Below are positions 12,601 to 22,402 of a DNA stretch of 64,000 nucleotides, piece after piece (the first letter of the stretch is position 1; each line of letters starts with the position of its first letter). The stretch is taken from positions 2,277,365 through 2,341,364 of the forward strand of contig NW_024104320.1 in the NCBI RefSeq assembly GCF_003945595.2, read 5' to 3'. Origin of the DNA: Pipra filicauda (lineage: Eukaryota > Chordata > Aves > Passeriformes > Pipridae). The position numbers and the translations under genes are program-made. The notes below the pieces were generated by a model that saw only the letters and a program-made list of their open reading frames with translations, did no database searches and had not been told where the DNA came from.

Positions 12601-15313
12601 AGGGTGGGAAGGGAGGAGGGGGAGTGGAGGGTTCTGCACTTCTCTTGGCCTTTGACCACTTCATGTGCATTACTGTATGATATACAATGTCTAAAACATT
12701 GCTGTGCTGGTCTGGAAATGGTCTAGTTGCTGAAATGGTTGACATCACAACTGAGCAGCAGCTTGGTGCTTAAAAACAGTGCAATGATTGCTAAAAGGAA
12801 TTAAAAATATCTGTGCCAGGTACCGGTGGTGTCTTATTCTACAGATCCAAGTCCAAGGAAGATGCAAATGCAGCATTTACATGCATATGTGAAGACCATA
12901 ATTCCCTCCAATGAAAGCTGCTACTGGAGTGTGTAATGGCCATAAGGGTAAAGTAACTAACCAAGTAAAATGCAATGCAAAACAAGCACATGAAAAATAA
13001 GTTAAATCTGGATCTAAGTGTGGGATATGGTGTATAGAGCCACACACACAGCAGAACTGTGTCTTTAACTTCCCTGACTTGGGCCACTGGATGCAATGAG
13101 TCCACCACAGGCTGTCTGATGTCCAGTCCACAACATCAGGAAGGTGGGAATCTTATTGATAAATCCAATATCAAAATGATTATCAGACCTTTTTGAATTA
13201 TAATTCCAGACTCCTCACACTGCTCACGGAAGTCTTTGCCTTTATGATTGGCTTTTGGCTTTTCACTGGAAACTTTTATTTCCTGTTCCTTGCCTTAATT
13301 TGATTACACCTGAGTTTTTCAATATGTTTCATACCTGATGGGGTTTGGTTTTTTTTAACAGGATAAATCTACCCTAAATACAGCAAACATAACAAGGCAA
13401 CACAGTGTATATTAGAAAGATTCATTGCAGCTACTCAAATACATTTCCTGGGATTAAAGTTAAATTTGCTTAACAGAGTGAATAAAGACCCGAAGTGGGG
13501 GTTGTTTTGGACAGTTCAGTGAAGACATCTCTCTGCAGAGCAGCAGGAAAAAACATATATGTGAAAAGTGAGGATACATAGAAAACAGCGCATGAATACC
13601 AAAACCAGCACTGAGAGACAGCTTCACCTGCCACCTCTGCTGCTCTGAATTCTTTTTTCAATAAAGACATAAGCAGGAAAAAAATGATAAATTAGTAGAA
13701 GGCATAAGTAGAAGATAAATGATAAAAATAACTCTGATACCTTTATTACAGAAAAGATATTAGATTACTTAGATCAGTGGGAGGAAAGGCAGTATGTGAG
13801 AGTAGGAGGGAAGGATGTAAAGTAGTGAATGAGAAATATAAATGTAGGAATGACAGATCGATCCTTGTATTTTGTGCAGAACTGGTTGAACAAGTTCTGG
13901 TTGAATCAATACTGAAATAAATGTCAAGGAGTACGGTACACCCTGTATTCCGACTGGTGTTCAGCTGTCTGAACTGAGCTCAGTTTGGTGTAGTTATTTA
14001 CATGTCCTTAGCTCAGCTTTAGGAGAAAATCGCTGTGAGAAACTGCATGAACCAAAGCCATAAAACATAACAAAACCTAAATATATAAAGAAGAATAGAA
14101 TAGAATATTCTAGAATACAGAATAGAATAGAATATAGAATAGAATAGAATAGAATAGAATAGAATAGAATAGAATAGAATAGAATAGAATAGAATAGAAT
14201 AGAACAGATCACATGGATCAACGAACTCCGACTCCTGGCCCTACACAGGACACTCCAACAATCCCATGTGCCTGAGAGCATTGTCCAAACACTTCTTGAA
14301 CTCTGTCAGGCTTGGTGCTGTGACCACTGCCCTGGGGAGCCTGCTTCAGTACCCAATCACCCTCTGGGTGAAGAACCTTTTCCTAATATCCAACCTAAAC
14401 CTCCCCTGACACAGCCTCATGCCATTCCCTTGGGAGCTGAGACAAGTACTGACACAAAAAGATGTAATTCCAGCCCTCTCCATAAAGCACAGAAGGTAAA
14501 TTATCAATAAGAAGGACCAGTTTATCCTTAGAAGTAATGGAGACCAGAATTTTTCCTGCTGAATGATGACTCCTTGGCATATGAATACTTAATGCAGAAA
14601 TCAGTCCCAGCTATCATCTGTGTGCACTAACCAGTACGTAATTGTATTTATTATGCTTGCAAAGTCACTTTGAACATGGTGAAGGACTGCAACACAGAAG
14701 GACGGGGAGGGTGCTAGGCAGAAAATATTGTTCAGTATAATGTGTAAAAGAGGACAGATGATGCCAGGAGCTGAGCAAGGTTCAAACGAGCACATCTCAG
14801 GATATTCTCTGCTGCACAGGCACGTGAGAGAGGCTTTGAAAACGGGCCACATGGCACAGTGGGAAAAATTCATTTCTGCTCAGAGACAATTAAACCATAA
14901 GGTAGTAACTTATCAGTAGGAAAAAAAATACCATTTATTCACTTTTTGCTGGAAGGTCCACTGCCAGTCACTTGTGGCTATCTGGAGCAGCATTGTCTGT
15001 TGACACTAACTGTTGACACCATATTTCTAATGCATTTTCTCCTCTACATCCTAGATTTTTCTTTCTAGTATGAAGAAATATGTGATTACACATCAATGCA
15101 CAACAGCTTCTGCTTCTTTTGTGAGAGCTACAAGCAGGCAGTCATATCTCAAAGACCAGTTATAAAATCATTACCAATTACTGTCAAATAAAAGCCAGCT
15201 ATGATGTCAGCTTCTCTAGAAAGCTTTGACGCAAAGGGATCTCCCTTCTGGAGATAATGTGGGACGTATTCTTCCTGGGAGGAAGTGTTGTGATCTGATG
15301 CCATCCCACTCAT
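3528..15313 (-). CDS. OPN5: OPN5 (neuropsin) photoreceptor, 5' three coding exons; gene continues off the left edge
   Basis: Neuropsin is a UV/violet-sensitive, Gi-coupled opsin; in birds it is known from retina and from deep-brain photoreceptor neurons linked to seasonal breeding (family knowledge). Three exons join in phase: 15175-15313, 7834-7953 and 3528-3698, giving about 144 residues. Seen in order: an extracellular N-terminus with an N-T-S sequon and the stretch [11 protein letters not shown]1 ending [11 protein letters not shown]; the loop [13 protein letters not shown]2 with [10 protein letters not shown]; the [13 protein letters not shown] block with the conserved disulfide cysteine at about 109; and a D-R-Y motif at about 133-135 closing TM3. 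These match vertebrate OPN5 closely. All junctions are phase 1 with GT-AG borders. TM4-TM7, including the Schiff-base lysine, is outside the window. Mammalian OPN5 is about 354 aa, so roughly 40% is present. Its neighbour upstream on the same strand is ADGRF4, as in mammals. No frameshift or stop was seen. Confidence 0.95.
3855..4088 (+). repeat. CR1 LINE 3' fragment in OPN5 intron 2
   Basis: Typical CR1 blocks in order: GATATTAGAAAGAAATTC, TGTGAGGGTGGTGAGGC, TTGCCCAGAGAAGCTGTGG, CCCTGGAAGTGTTCAAGG and GATCTTTAAGGTCCCTTC, ending GTGATTCTATGA. It starts about 160 bp from exon 3's acceptor. Confidence 0.92.
6293..6490 (-). repeat. CR1 LINE 3' fragment, diverged
   Basis: Reverse-orientation CR1: starts near ATAGAATGGTTTG and contains CTAGACCAGGCTGCTCAGAG and CCACAGCTTCTCTGGGCAAC. 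The 5' part is degraded. Confidence 0.85.
7834..7953 (-). CDS. OPN5: OPN5 coding exon 2 (TM1 end to TM2)
   Basis: The 120-bp exon has acceptor TTATTACAG before 7953 and donor CAG|GTAATT after 7834. It encodes [11 protein letters not shown], the basic loop [11 protein letters not shown] and [10 protein letters not shown], essentially as in mammalian OPN5. It enters and leaves in phase 1. The longer reading frame around it (to 7984 and down to 7721) simply runs through both introns; the methionine it starts with is intronic. Confidence 0.95.
8872..8961 (+). repeat. Short CR1 3' tail fragment
   Basis: Contains GGATGATCTTTAAAGCCCC and CCAACCCAAACCATTCT, ending CTATGATTCTA. Only the last 90 bp of the element remain, directly followed by an LTR-like 3' end. 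Confidence 0.8.
8964..9142 (+). mobile_element. 3' end of an avian LTR-type repeat
   Basis: From memory this matches the 3' end of a common neoavian LTR-type repeat, with blocks such as AGTCTGTTTGCC, GGATCTCCCTGTC and a terminus near CACTCACCACAC. It appears related to the GC-rich element at about 29.95-30.94 kb, which carries the other part of such a repeat in the opposite orientation. The family name was not determined. Confidence 0.5.
9588..9613. repeat. 13-bp tandem duplication
   Basis: CCAAGACATATAA occurs twice back to back (9588-9600 and 9601-9613) in OPN5 intron 1. Confidence 0.9.
11455..11800 (-). repeat. CR1 LINE fragment, older subfamily
   Basis: Reverse CR1 with GGATCATTTAGATTGGAAAA, GACCTCCAAGATCATC, a degraded TTCCACCTGCTGAACC block, CTTGTCCTATCACTTGTT and GAGCCTCCTTTTCTCC. 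It runs further toward the CR1 5' side than most copies here. The right edge is approximate. Confidence 0.88.
14093..14204. repeat. Pentanucleotide microsatellite (AGAAT)n
   Basis: AGAAT/TAGAA units run for about 110 bp, uninterrupted from about 14135 to 14203 (roughly 14 units). It abuts the 3' end of a reverse CR1 copy, whose terminal repeat is the likely seed. Confidence 0.95.
14205..14435 (-). repeat. CR1 LINE 3' fragment
   Basis: Reverse CR1: ACACAGGACACTCCAACAAT, CTTGAACTCTGTCAGGCTTG, CTGACCACTGCCCTGGGGAG-like and CCTAATATCCAACCTAAACC blocks. It belongs to the same CR1 group as the plus-strand copy at 15545-16025. Confidence 0.9.
15175..15313 (-). CDS. OPN5: OPN5 coding exon 1 (N-terminus and start of TM1)
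   Basis: The exon ends at donor G|GTAATG after FYLTVI, leaving one base of a glycine codon (phase 1) that the next exon completes. Two in-frame start codons lie three codons apart, at 15313-15311 and 15304-15302. The upstream one gives MSGMASD and has G at -3; the downstream one has G at -3 and G at +4. I chose the upstream ATG because the first ATG is usually used and because my memory of avian OPN5 is of an MSGM start. The exon is far too short to appear in a simple ORF scan. A strong acceptor-like tract (pyrimidines then CAG at 15330-15328) lies 14 bases before the first ATG, so a separate 5' UTR exon is likely. Confidence 0.92.
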
Positions 15314-15544
15314 ATCCAGTTAAGTGTCTGAAAAACAAAAGAACAGAGTTTGCAATAGATCACATCTGCTGCTGGAAAACACAAAGATATTTTTGTTCAT
15401 ACACAAGATGCATCTTCCCATCCTCATTTCTGCTCTGCCACTTGCCAGGGCATGGCAGGATCCAATTCAAAATTGCGTAAAGCATCCTGCCATGATCTAT
15501 TTCATGACTTTATCCAAGAACATTGTTATTCACATGGCACCACA

Positions 15545-16025
15545 GTATAAAAAAGACATTAAGGTATTAAAGAATGTCCAAAGGAGGGCCACAAGGATGG
15601 TGAAGGGTCTGGAGGGTAAACCATATGAGCAGCAGCTGAGGTCACTTGGTCTGTTCAGCCTGGAGAAGAGGAGACTGAGGGGAAACCTCATTGCAGTTAC
15701 AACTTCCTTGTGAGGGGAGGAGGAGGGGCAGGCACTGATCTCTGCTCTGTGGGGACTACTGACAGGACCCAAGGAAATGGCCCAAAGCTGTGTCAGGGGA
15801 GGGTTAGGTTGGATATTAGGAAAAAGTTTGTCACCCAGGGGAAGTTTGGGCACTGGAACAGGTTCCCTAGGGAAGTCGTCACAGCACCAAGCCTGATGGA
15901 GTTCGAGTAGTGTTTGGACAACACTCTCAGGCACATGATGTGACTCTTGGTCCTGTGCAGGACCAGGTGTTGGATTCGATGATCCTGATGGGTCCCCTCC
16001 AACTCAGCGTATTCTGTGAGTTTGT
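15545..16025 (+). repeat. CR1 LINE 3' fragment just upstream of OPN5 exon 1
   Basis: Blocks: GTCCAAAGGAGGGCCACAAG, GAAGGGTCTGGAGGG, GCCTGGAGAAGAGGAGACTG, GTTGGATATTAGGAAAAAG, CCTGTGCAGGACCAGGTGTT and TCCAACTCAGCGTATTCTG. It lies about 220 bp upstream of the possible OPN5 5' splice acceptor, so it is within or next to the promoter or first intron. Confidence 0.92.
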
Positions 16026-19000
16026 GGCAGTCCCCACAGTAACCCATCTGAGCAGGTACCATTGTATCATGGCTTTCAAGCCAGGTCTTTGGAAGTGCCT
16101 TCCCTGAATATCTTAAGGATCTTCCTGTTTCCAGCTTGGTCTAAGACTGCCCCAAGACTGAGAATCCAGAAAAAATAAGCAAGGCAATCTTTTGTGTTTG
16201 ATTATCTTCATTGCTCAATGTGTTTAATGTATACTGTACTACTTGTCTTTATCTATACACACCGTTCTCTTAATGCCAAGAGACTGGTAATTACCAGTAA
16301 GACAGTCCCAGCAATTTCTTCGTATCCTGAGGGACACTATGTCTACAGATGGCAACTCTAAAAATTTTAAAGATAAGTGAAAATTCATATCTATAAATTC
16401 TCCTTAGAGTTATTTAGGTGTTGGGTTCCCATGCAAATAGCTTTTCCTGGCTATGGTTATAAACAGCAATTGGCTGCTACAGTCATGAAGAAGCAGTAGA
16501 ATTATTAAATAATGGACTCATGTAGGAAGGCTTGTTGAGTTCTCTTTCCATTTCCTTTCATGTGGAAATTGACCATTGAGGTCAAATATACTAATGGAAA
16601 TAAAGTGAACCCAGACATGGGAGAACTAGAATGTGGCAGACACCTCTGAGGAATATCCCTCCAGGACAACTGAAAAGTAAAGTGAGGAACCCTTGCATAA
16701 GGCAAAAACCTTTCTACCATGCTTGAAAAAAAAAGTCAGGAGCTTTTTAGGGTATTTAGACCCCTCAGTTCTTCTTGCCAGCGCTTGGTGAGAAGGAAAA
16801 AAGTATTGCCTTATTTTACCCATTTGCTGTCTCTCCCGCATTTTGAAGGCAGACAGTCTTCACAATAACAGACCTGTGTGGCCTGGTACACCTAAAGCAC
16901 TCACAGCCCTGCTGTCCCTCTAGCTCTGAAAAAAAGATGGTCTAAGGAGACCATCTAGTACAAAAGGATGGACTAAATCATGAATCTGGGAAACAAAATA
17001 GTCAGAACGATCATCCTCTCCACCCTATCATAGCCACAGGCCTTGATCCAGATTCCACCCGGTCTTTAAAAGAATCCTGATGCTTTTCTATCCCCCAGCT
17101 TGCAGGATGCCACAACTCTTCTGTGGCTGCAGCATTTGGGTGTCTGAAGTGATGCAAGTGGAAAAGCACATCTGGGACCTGTCAGGACAATTTGGGTTTG
17201 ATACAAATACCAAAGTGTTTAAAGGCATGTTCTTCTTTTGAGCCACACTAGAATCTCCCACTCCAGTCAGTATCAGGTGGCTGACAAGGACAGTCGTGTC
17301 CAACTTACAAGCACACAAAAAAGTAGCTTTAAAAAGGAAATTTCAATTCCTGTATATGTTAAGCTCAAACAGAAGTCCTGCCACTGGGTTTTTTAATTGG
17401 CATTAAAGAAAAGGTGCAGGTTTCCCAAACAAATCACAGCCCTGGGACAGGAGGGAGCCCTCTCTGATCCAACTACTCGTGGAAGATTTTGCTGCTCCGG
17501 ACAATCTAAGTTTTTTACCTGCTTTTAAATGTTAATGTTGTAACAGAGTACTCCTATCTGGTTGCTGAAAAAGAAGCACCTTATTGTGGCTTTAAGCAGA
17601 GAGAGTACATTATTTCTTGAAAATTTTCAACAAAAATAAAGGGAAATTAATGTCAAATTTCCAAGAAGAAACAAAAACTCTCCTCATTATTGTAATAATG
17701 ACTGATTATTAATAATAAATTTCAGATATAAGGAGATAAAACCCAACTCTACTTGATTTACACAAAAAATTAATGATGACATGTAATGCAGGGGATTAAT
17801 ACTAGATTATGGCTTTAAAAAATGTTTATCATCCTGATTAGACAGGAATTGACTGTGTCCCCCAAAATGAAGCTCTATGCAAGAATCAGATCTCACTTTT
17901 AGAGCACATAAAACAGAAAAAGATGTAATTAACAAGGCAGAATAATTAGTTCTCTCATAATTCCAGGTCAAGAAAAGCTGTAATCCTAATCAGCATCTAG
18001 TATCTAAATGTTGGGTAAAAACCTATGGAGAGAGATAACTTTTATAATAATAGGCAAATCCTAGCAATTGTAGGGGATGTCCATTTTCCCAGACAAATTA
18101 TTTCAAGAACCAACATCGGAACTGCTAACTCTGTTGGTTTTATTAATACATGTGCTTTTTAAGGTACCACAGTATTAAATGCCTGATAAAAGTCATAAAT
18201 GTTCTGATCCACAGCTCCTAAAAGTTAATAGTCAGTGACAGGGACTATAAAATGTTATTTTAATAGGAATGCCAGTGATCCCTGCTTGTACCAACCCTCA
18301 TTTCTTGCAAGCTCCTGTGAACTCCTAAAACATATGGGGAAGCTACAAATAGGAGGTGGACTAACCCAGATTCCAATTACGCCTTCTTCCACGGGGCTTA
18401 GATAAACATGGGCACATACCGGCTAAATCTGAAGTCCTTCAACTAAATTAGTAAGAAAACAATCACTATACTTATGTTAGGCAGCTAAAAATAGGTATAT
18501 TTAGTTTATATAGCACAGTCAAAGTGGTACGAAGTCGGGAAAGCGTTTTCGTAACTAATGAAGGAAATATTAATACCAACCATTAAAAAAAAATTTAAAA
18601 AAAATCTGAAAAACATAAAGGTATTTAGTATTAGAAAAAGCCTTCTATGTTTCATAGGAATCACAGAAACTGGACTATTATCAGATGCTGCAGAAATCTG
18701 TGAAAGTTACAGTGGCAGCAATGCTTTCATGTGTTTGAAAAGAGAGCACAAGAAATCATGGACCACGTACAAGTGTTGTAATTATTTGTAGGAGAACACT
18801 AATTTACCAAGTGATAAACGGCAGAATGGAACAAAAGATATCCATGATCCCAGCATCACCTCATAGAAAGTTAGTAGAGCTCGTTTTGAAGGACTTAATA
18901 CAGCTGAAGTGATAACATTATCAACTGTGCTAATTAAGAAAATAATTTTCTGCTCTCTCATGATATGTTAAAAACAATAAGGTTATGAATAATTTTATCT

Positions 19001-19599
19001 GAGTCAGTAAAAGACAAGAGCTAAAAGGATAAATTAGTACCAGCAAGTATTGTTATCTTTTTAAGAGAAAAAAAAGTAATTATCTCTTCCTTCAATTTGT
19101 CCGATGACATCTATTTCTTAGAGTCTCCACAGCAAAGTTAGTCATCTGTCAGTGTCTGCTGGATCCCAACTCCTGCTGTCAAGCATCATTTTTATCCTAA
19201 ACTTCCCCTGTGTATTTTGAGGAGCTCATTTCATAGACACGGGCTGTGGAAACAGGAAAAGGTCCCAATGGGCAGTGAGAGGTAAAAGTTATCTCTAATT
19301 AAAGCCCTGGTTAAGTGCTTCTATTTCCTTTCAGTTTTAAAGCTATGCAGGAAGACTTACTACTGAACTTTGAAAAACATGCAATAATTTTAAAAAATGT
19401 GATGATAAATTCACAGGTGGTTATGTGAGTTTTAGGTGTTCCCTTTGCCTTAAGGGTGGGTTGTCACAGTGCCTGCAGCTACTTTTATGTTAGTAAGCAG
19501 TGCAGACTCCCAGCAGTGGATCTGCAAAGCAAAACAGGTCTGTTGAGGACCTTTATCTTTCGAAGGCTGTGCACTTTTCAAACACCAGTGCCTGATAAA
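16026..19599. other. Intergenic, upstream of OPN5: no feature recognised
   Basis: Unique-looking, mostly AT-rich DNA. The OPN5 promoter or a 5' UTR exon should lie in 15.3 kb or beyond, but no CpG-rich block or clear TATA-plus-initiator arrangement stands out. Confidence 0.5.
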
Positions 19600-19648
19600 A
19601 AAAAAAAAAGGAAAAGAAAAAAAAAGGAAAAAAAAAAGGGAAAAAAGT
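19600..19648. repeat. A/G-rich low-complexity tract
   Basis: Runs of A interrupted by single or paired G for about 50 bp; the pyrimidine complement is equally simple. Frames across it are not genes. Confidence 0.9.
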
Positions 19649-19844
19649 GAATGAAAAAACAAGACTGCTTTTAATTGAGTCCTTGATTCTGATTACTAAG
19701 TATAGATATTAATAACCCAAGCTCTCAAAAGATATTTTGCAATATAAGTGCTTCATCTGCTGTGGCAGGCACACTTGGACAAGCACTGGGAAATGATCCA
19801 GTTATCAGGGACTGGTTTGTTCTTGCTGCCTCACAAGACCAAGT

Positions 19845-20160
19845 GATTCCACATAGCAGTAGAGTGCCTGACTCTCACCTCTGCGACCCGGGTTCGATTC
19901 CCAGCCCCCTGGGCAGGTGGAGCTCGTCAGCCTTGGTAGGCAATCCACCTAAGAGAAGGTCACTCTAAACAAACCTACATCCTGGGGACCTCACTGCCAC
20001 TGTCCAAGCTTTGCTCGGCCCCGGCAGATGAACCTCAGGACTAAAGGGTGGGCTCAGTTCAGCGCACGCTGTGTCTCACCTAAAAATCCACTGCGCAGGC
20101 TGGAAGGGTTAATGACCTTTCCCAATATCTTCGCTTGCGAAGACTGGCCATTATAGGTTT
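19845..20160 (+). mobile_element. tRNA-Glu-derived SINE-like element
   Basis: The head carries a perfect RNA polymerase III B box (GGTTCGATTCC, 19891-19901) and a degenerate A-box/D-arm (GCAGTAGAGTGCC). Between them CTCTCACC at the anticodon-loop position resembles tRNA-Glu(CTC). There is no complementary acceptor stem, so it is not a tRNA gene. About 240 bp of GC-richer, non-repeating sequence follows, ending near CGCTTGCGAAGACTGGCC. I do not recognise the family. Both edges are approximate. Confidence 0.6.
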
Positions 20161-20916
20161 CCAATGTCCAAAACGTGGGAGCAGAGAGCACTGCACCACA
20201 GCCTACCATCTAGCTCATCTACAGACCATCTTTCCAGCACATTCCATGATGAAAGGCCCCCTGTGCCAGTGAAAACAGATTTAAAACCACAACAAAAGAA
20301 ACCAACCTGCTGCTTCTTAGAAATGGATTCGTGCTTCTATCTGTGCTGCAGACACTCATCTTTAATTAATACGAACAATTCTGCTTTTAAATAATATATT
20401 CTTTAAAATGGAACTGTTCAACTCTAGCCAACCTCAGGAGATCAAAAATCATCACCCAGACACTATAAAATGTCAATATCAAGCCTCAGAACTCCTGAAA
20501 TTAAAGGAAAAAATTATTTGAGGATTTTTGTTGGGCCTCATGAATGCAGCTCTGCCCACCCTACATCAGTTTTGCTCTCTGCTCTCTCCTCATCTCTCAT
20601 TGGGGTGTTTCAACATGTCCTTCATGGCTCAGCCAGGTTCTTCTTACCCTGAGGAAGGGCAGGAAACTACATCCCCACCTCTTTCAGGAAAGAAGCTGAC
20701 CACAGAACAGTGGTAACCTTGCTGATCCCTTCCTCTTACAGAGAGGGCACTGAAGGAGAGGGGAGAAAAAATCTTGATTGTTCTTGCAGAGCAGCTGCTG
20801 CTTTTCCTCAGATTTAGGCAAATCCTGGGAATTTTCACCCCGGATTGCCAAAAGCATGACATTTTGCAGGAGCTGAGTGGAAGCAACCAAATGGACTTTA
20901 CCATTCCCTGTCATTT

Positions 20917-21161
20917 ATCATACAATCATGAAATGGTTTCAGTTGGAAGGGACCTGAAAGATCATCTCGTTCCAACCCTCCTGCCACAGGCAGGGGCACC
21001 TTCCACTAGACCAGGTTGCTCAGATCCCCATCCAACCTGTTCTTGAACACTTCCAGGAATAGGGCATCCACAGCTTCTCTGGGCAACCTGTGCCAGTGTC
21101 TCACAACCCTCACAGTAAAGATTTTCTTCCTAATATCTAATCTAAACCTGCCCCTGTCAGT
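20917..21161 (-). repeat. CR1 LINE 3' fragment
   Basis: Reverse CR1: CATGAAATGGTTTCAGTTGG, AAGGGACCTGAAAGATCATC, CACTAGACCAGGTTGCTCAG, CTTCTCTGGGCAACCTGTGC and CTTCCTAATATCTAATCTAA. Confidence 0.93.
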
Positions 21162-22364
21162 TTATTTCCCTTATTTATCAGGCACTGACATTTGGTTTCA
21201 GGGTTTTGTAGACCCCTTGGTGGATGACTCACTGCAGATGCAGCATGAGACTTTCCATGCCCCCCCAAAAAGTTTAGGCTGTGAGCCTTTAGGTCCCATC
21301 TGCATATACGACATCACCTGGAGAAGAAAAAATCTTCACAGTAACTGCTACCTCAGCAGCTGCAAGCCTGTCCAGTCTGTGTTTTTGTCCATTTATATTT
21401 CATCACACATCATGACTTGGCCACTGTCCATCTTTTCCATACTAGCCCATCTGTTTTCCCATTTTCTGATGGAAATTCTCACAGTTCCCTACTCTCCTGA
21501 GGGAACAGAAAGGTCTGGAGGACCAAGTAGAGAGCAACCCCCTGGGTCCTGCTGAATCTCATCCCTTCTTCAACTTGATGGGCAATTTTCAGCAAATTGC
21601 TAACCCTCTTCTCCCTGAAGAGAAACAGAGTGAATTTGCATCTACAGAGGAGGTGGGACAATGGACTAATGTGTTCTGGTGTAATGGCTCCCAAGTCAGT
21701 GATCCAAAGAAGAAAAATATGTTCAGCTGTTTTGGAAAATTATTATAAACCACAAGGTGTCCTAAGAGTTGTGGAGGCATTCAATGCTTTTGTGAAGCAC
21801 AAATTAACTTCTTAGCTCCAGCAACAACAGATTATGATTTTGCAGGTGATGGAAAACTCAGAGACCTGAAATTGTGGGCTTTTTTTCCACAGTATAGCAT
21901 CTTCAGAGGAAAACTGATTTCTTTACAAAAGGGAGATCAAAACTGAAATTTCAGATTCATCTCAGCAGCCTGTTATATTTTCAATTTTTGATGTGAAAAA
22001 CCACAAGCATTATTGTTTTCAAAATTTATACAGTTAGTCTTCAATATCCAGAGGGCATGTAACAACATTCACAAGCCTGAAGTCATCTGGATTATACAAC
22101 ATATTTGTGGATTTGTTTTCCTATAGCTAAATAAAATAATGAATAAATAATGATCTCTGTGGTGTAGTGCCTCCTAATATCCCCGCCAGTGGTCAGATAT
22201 GTATTTTTGTCCAGGAGCAGCATCTGAAGCTGCTAGGGCATGCAAAAGGTGGAAAAATTCCTTCTTCTGAAAACAGCTGTATATTTGAGCGAGATAGGTA
22301 GAGAAGCAGCCTTCACAATAGCCATCTCTGATTAGGCAGATAAATCTCTTACATCCTCACTCTG

Positions 22365-22402
22365 GCTGTTAATAGATCCCCCTGCTGTTAATAGACCCCC
22401 CT
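22365..22402. repeat. 19-bp tandem duplication
   Basis: GCTGTTAATAGATCCCCCT is followed directly by a second copy with one T-to-C change. Confidence 0.9.

Larger units (their letters stand above)
7954..15174. other. OPN5 intron 1 (7.2 kb)
   Basis: Holds two CR1 fragments, one LTR 3' end, a 13-bp duplication and the (AGAAT)n tract with its CR1. The remainder (about 9.2-11.4 and 11.8-14.0 kb) is AT-rich with nothing supported. Confidence 0.7.

Noticed and set aside
15324..15934. ORFs of 129 and 134 codons on opposite strands
   Set aside because: Both run through a CR1 3' region; the [14 protein letters not shown] and SLGNL-like words are standard CR1 translations.
19851..19910. tRNA-Glu gene
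   Set aside because: The B box is good, but the D-arm is degenerate and there is no pairing acceptor stem; a SINE head is the better reading.
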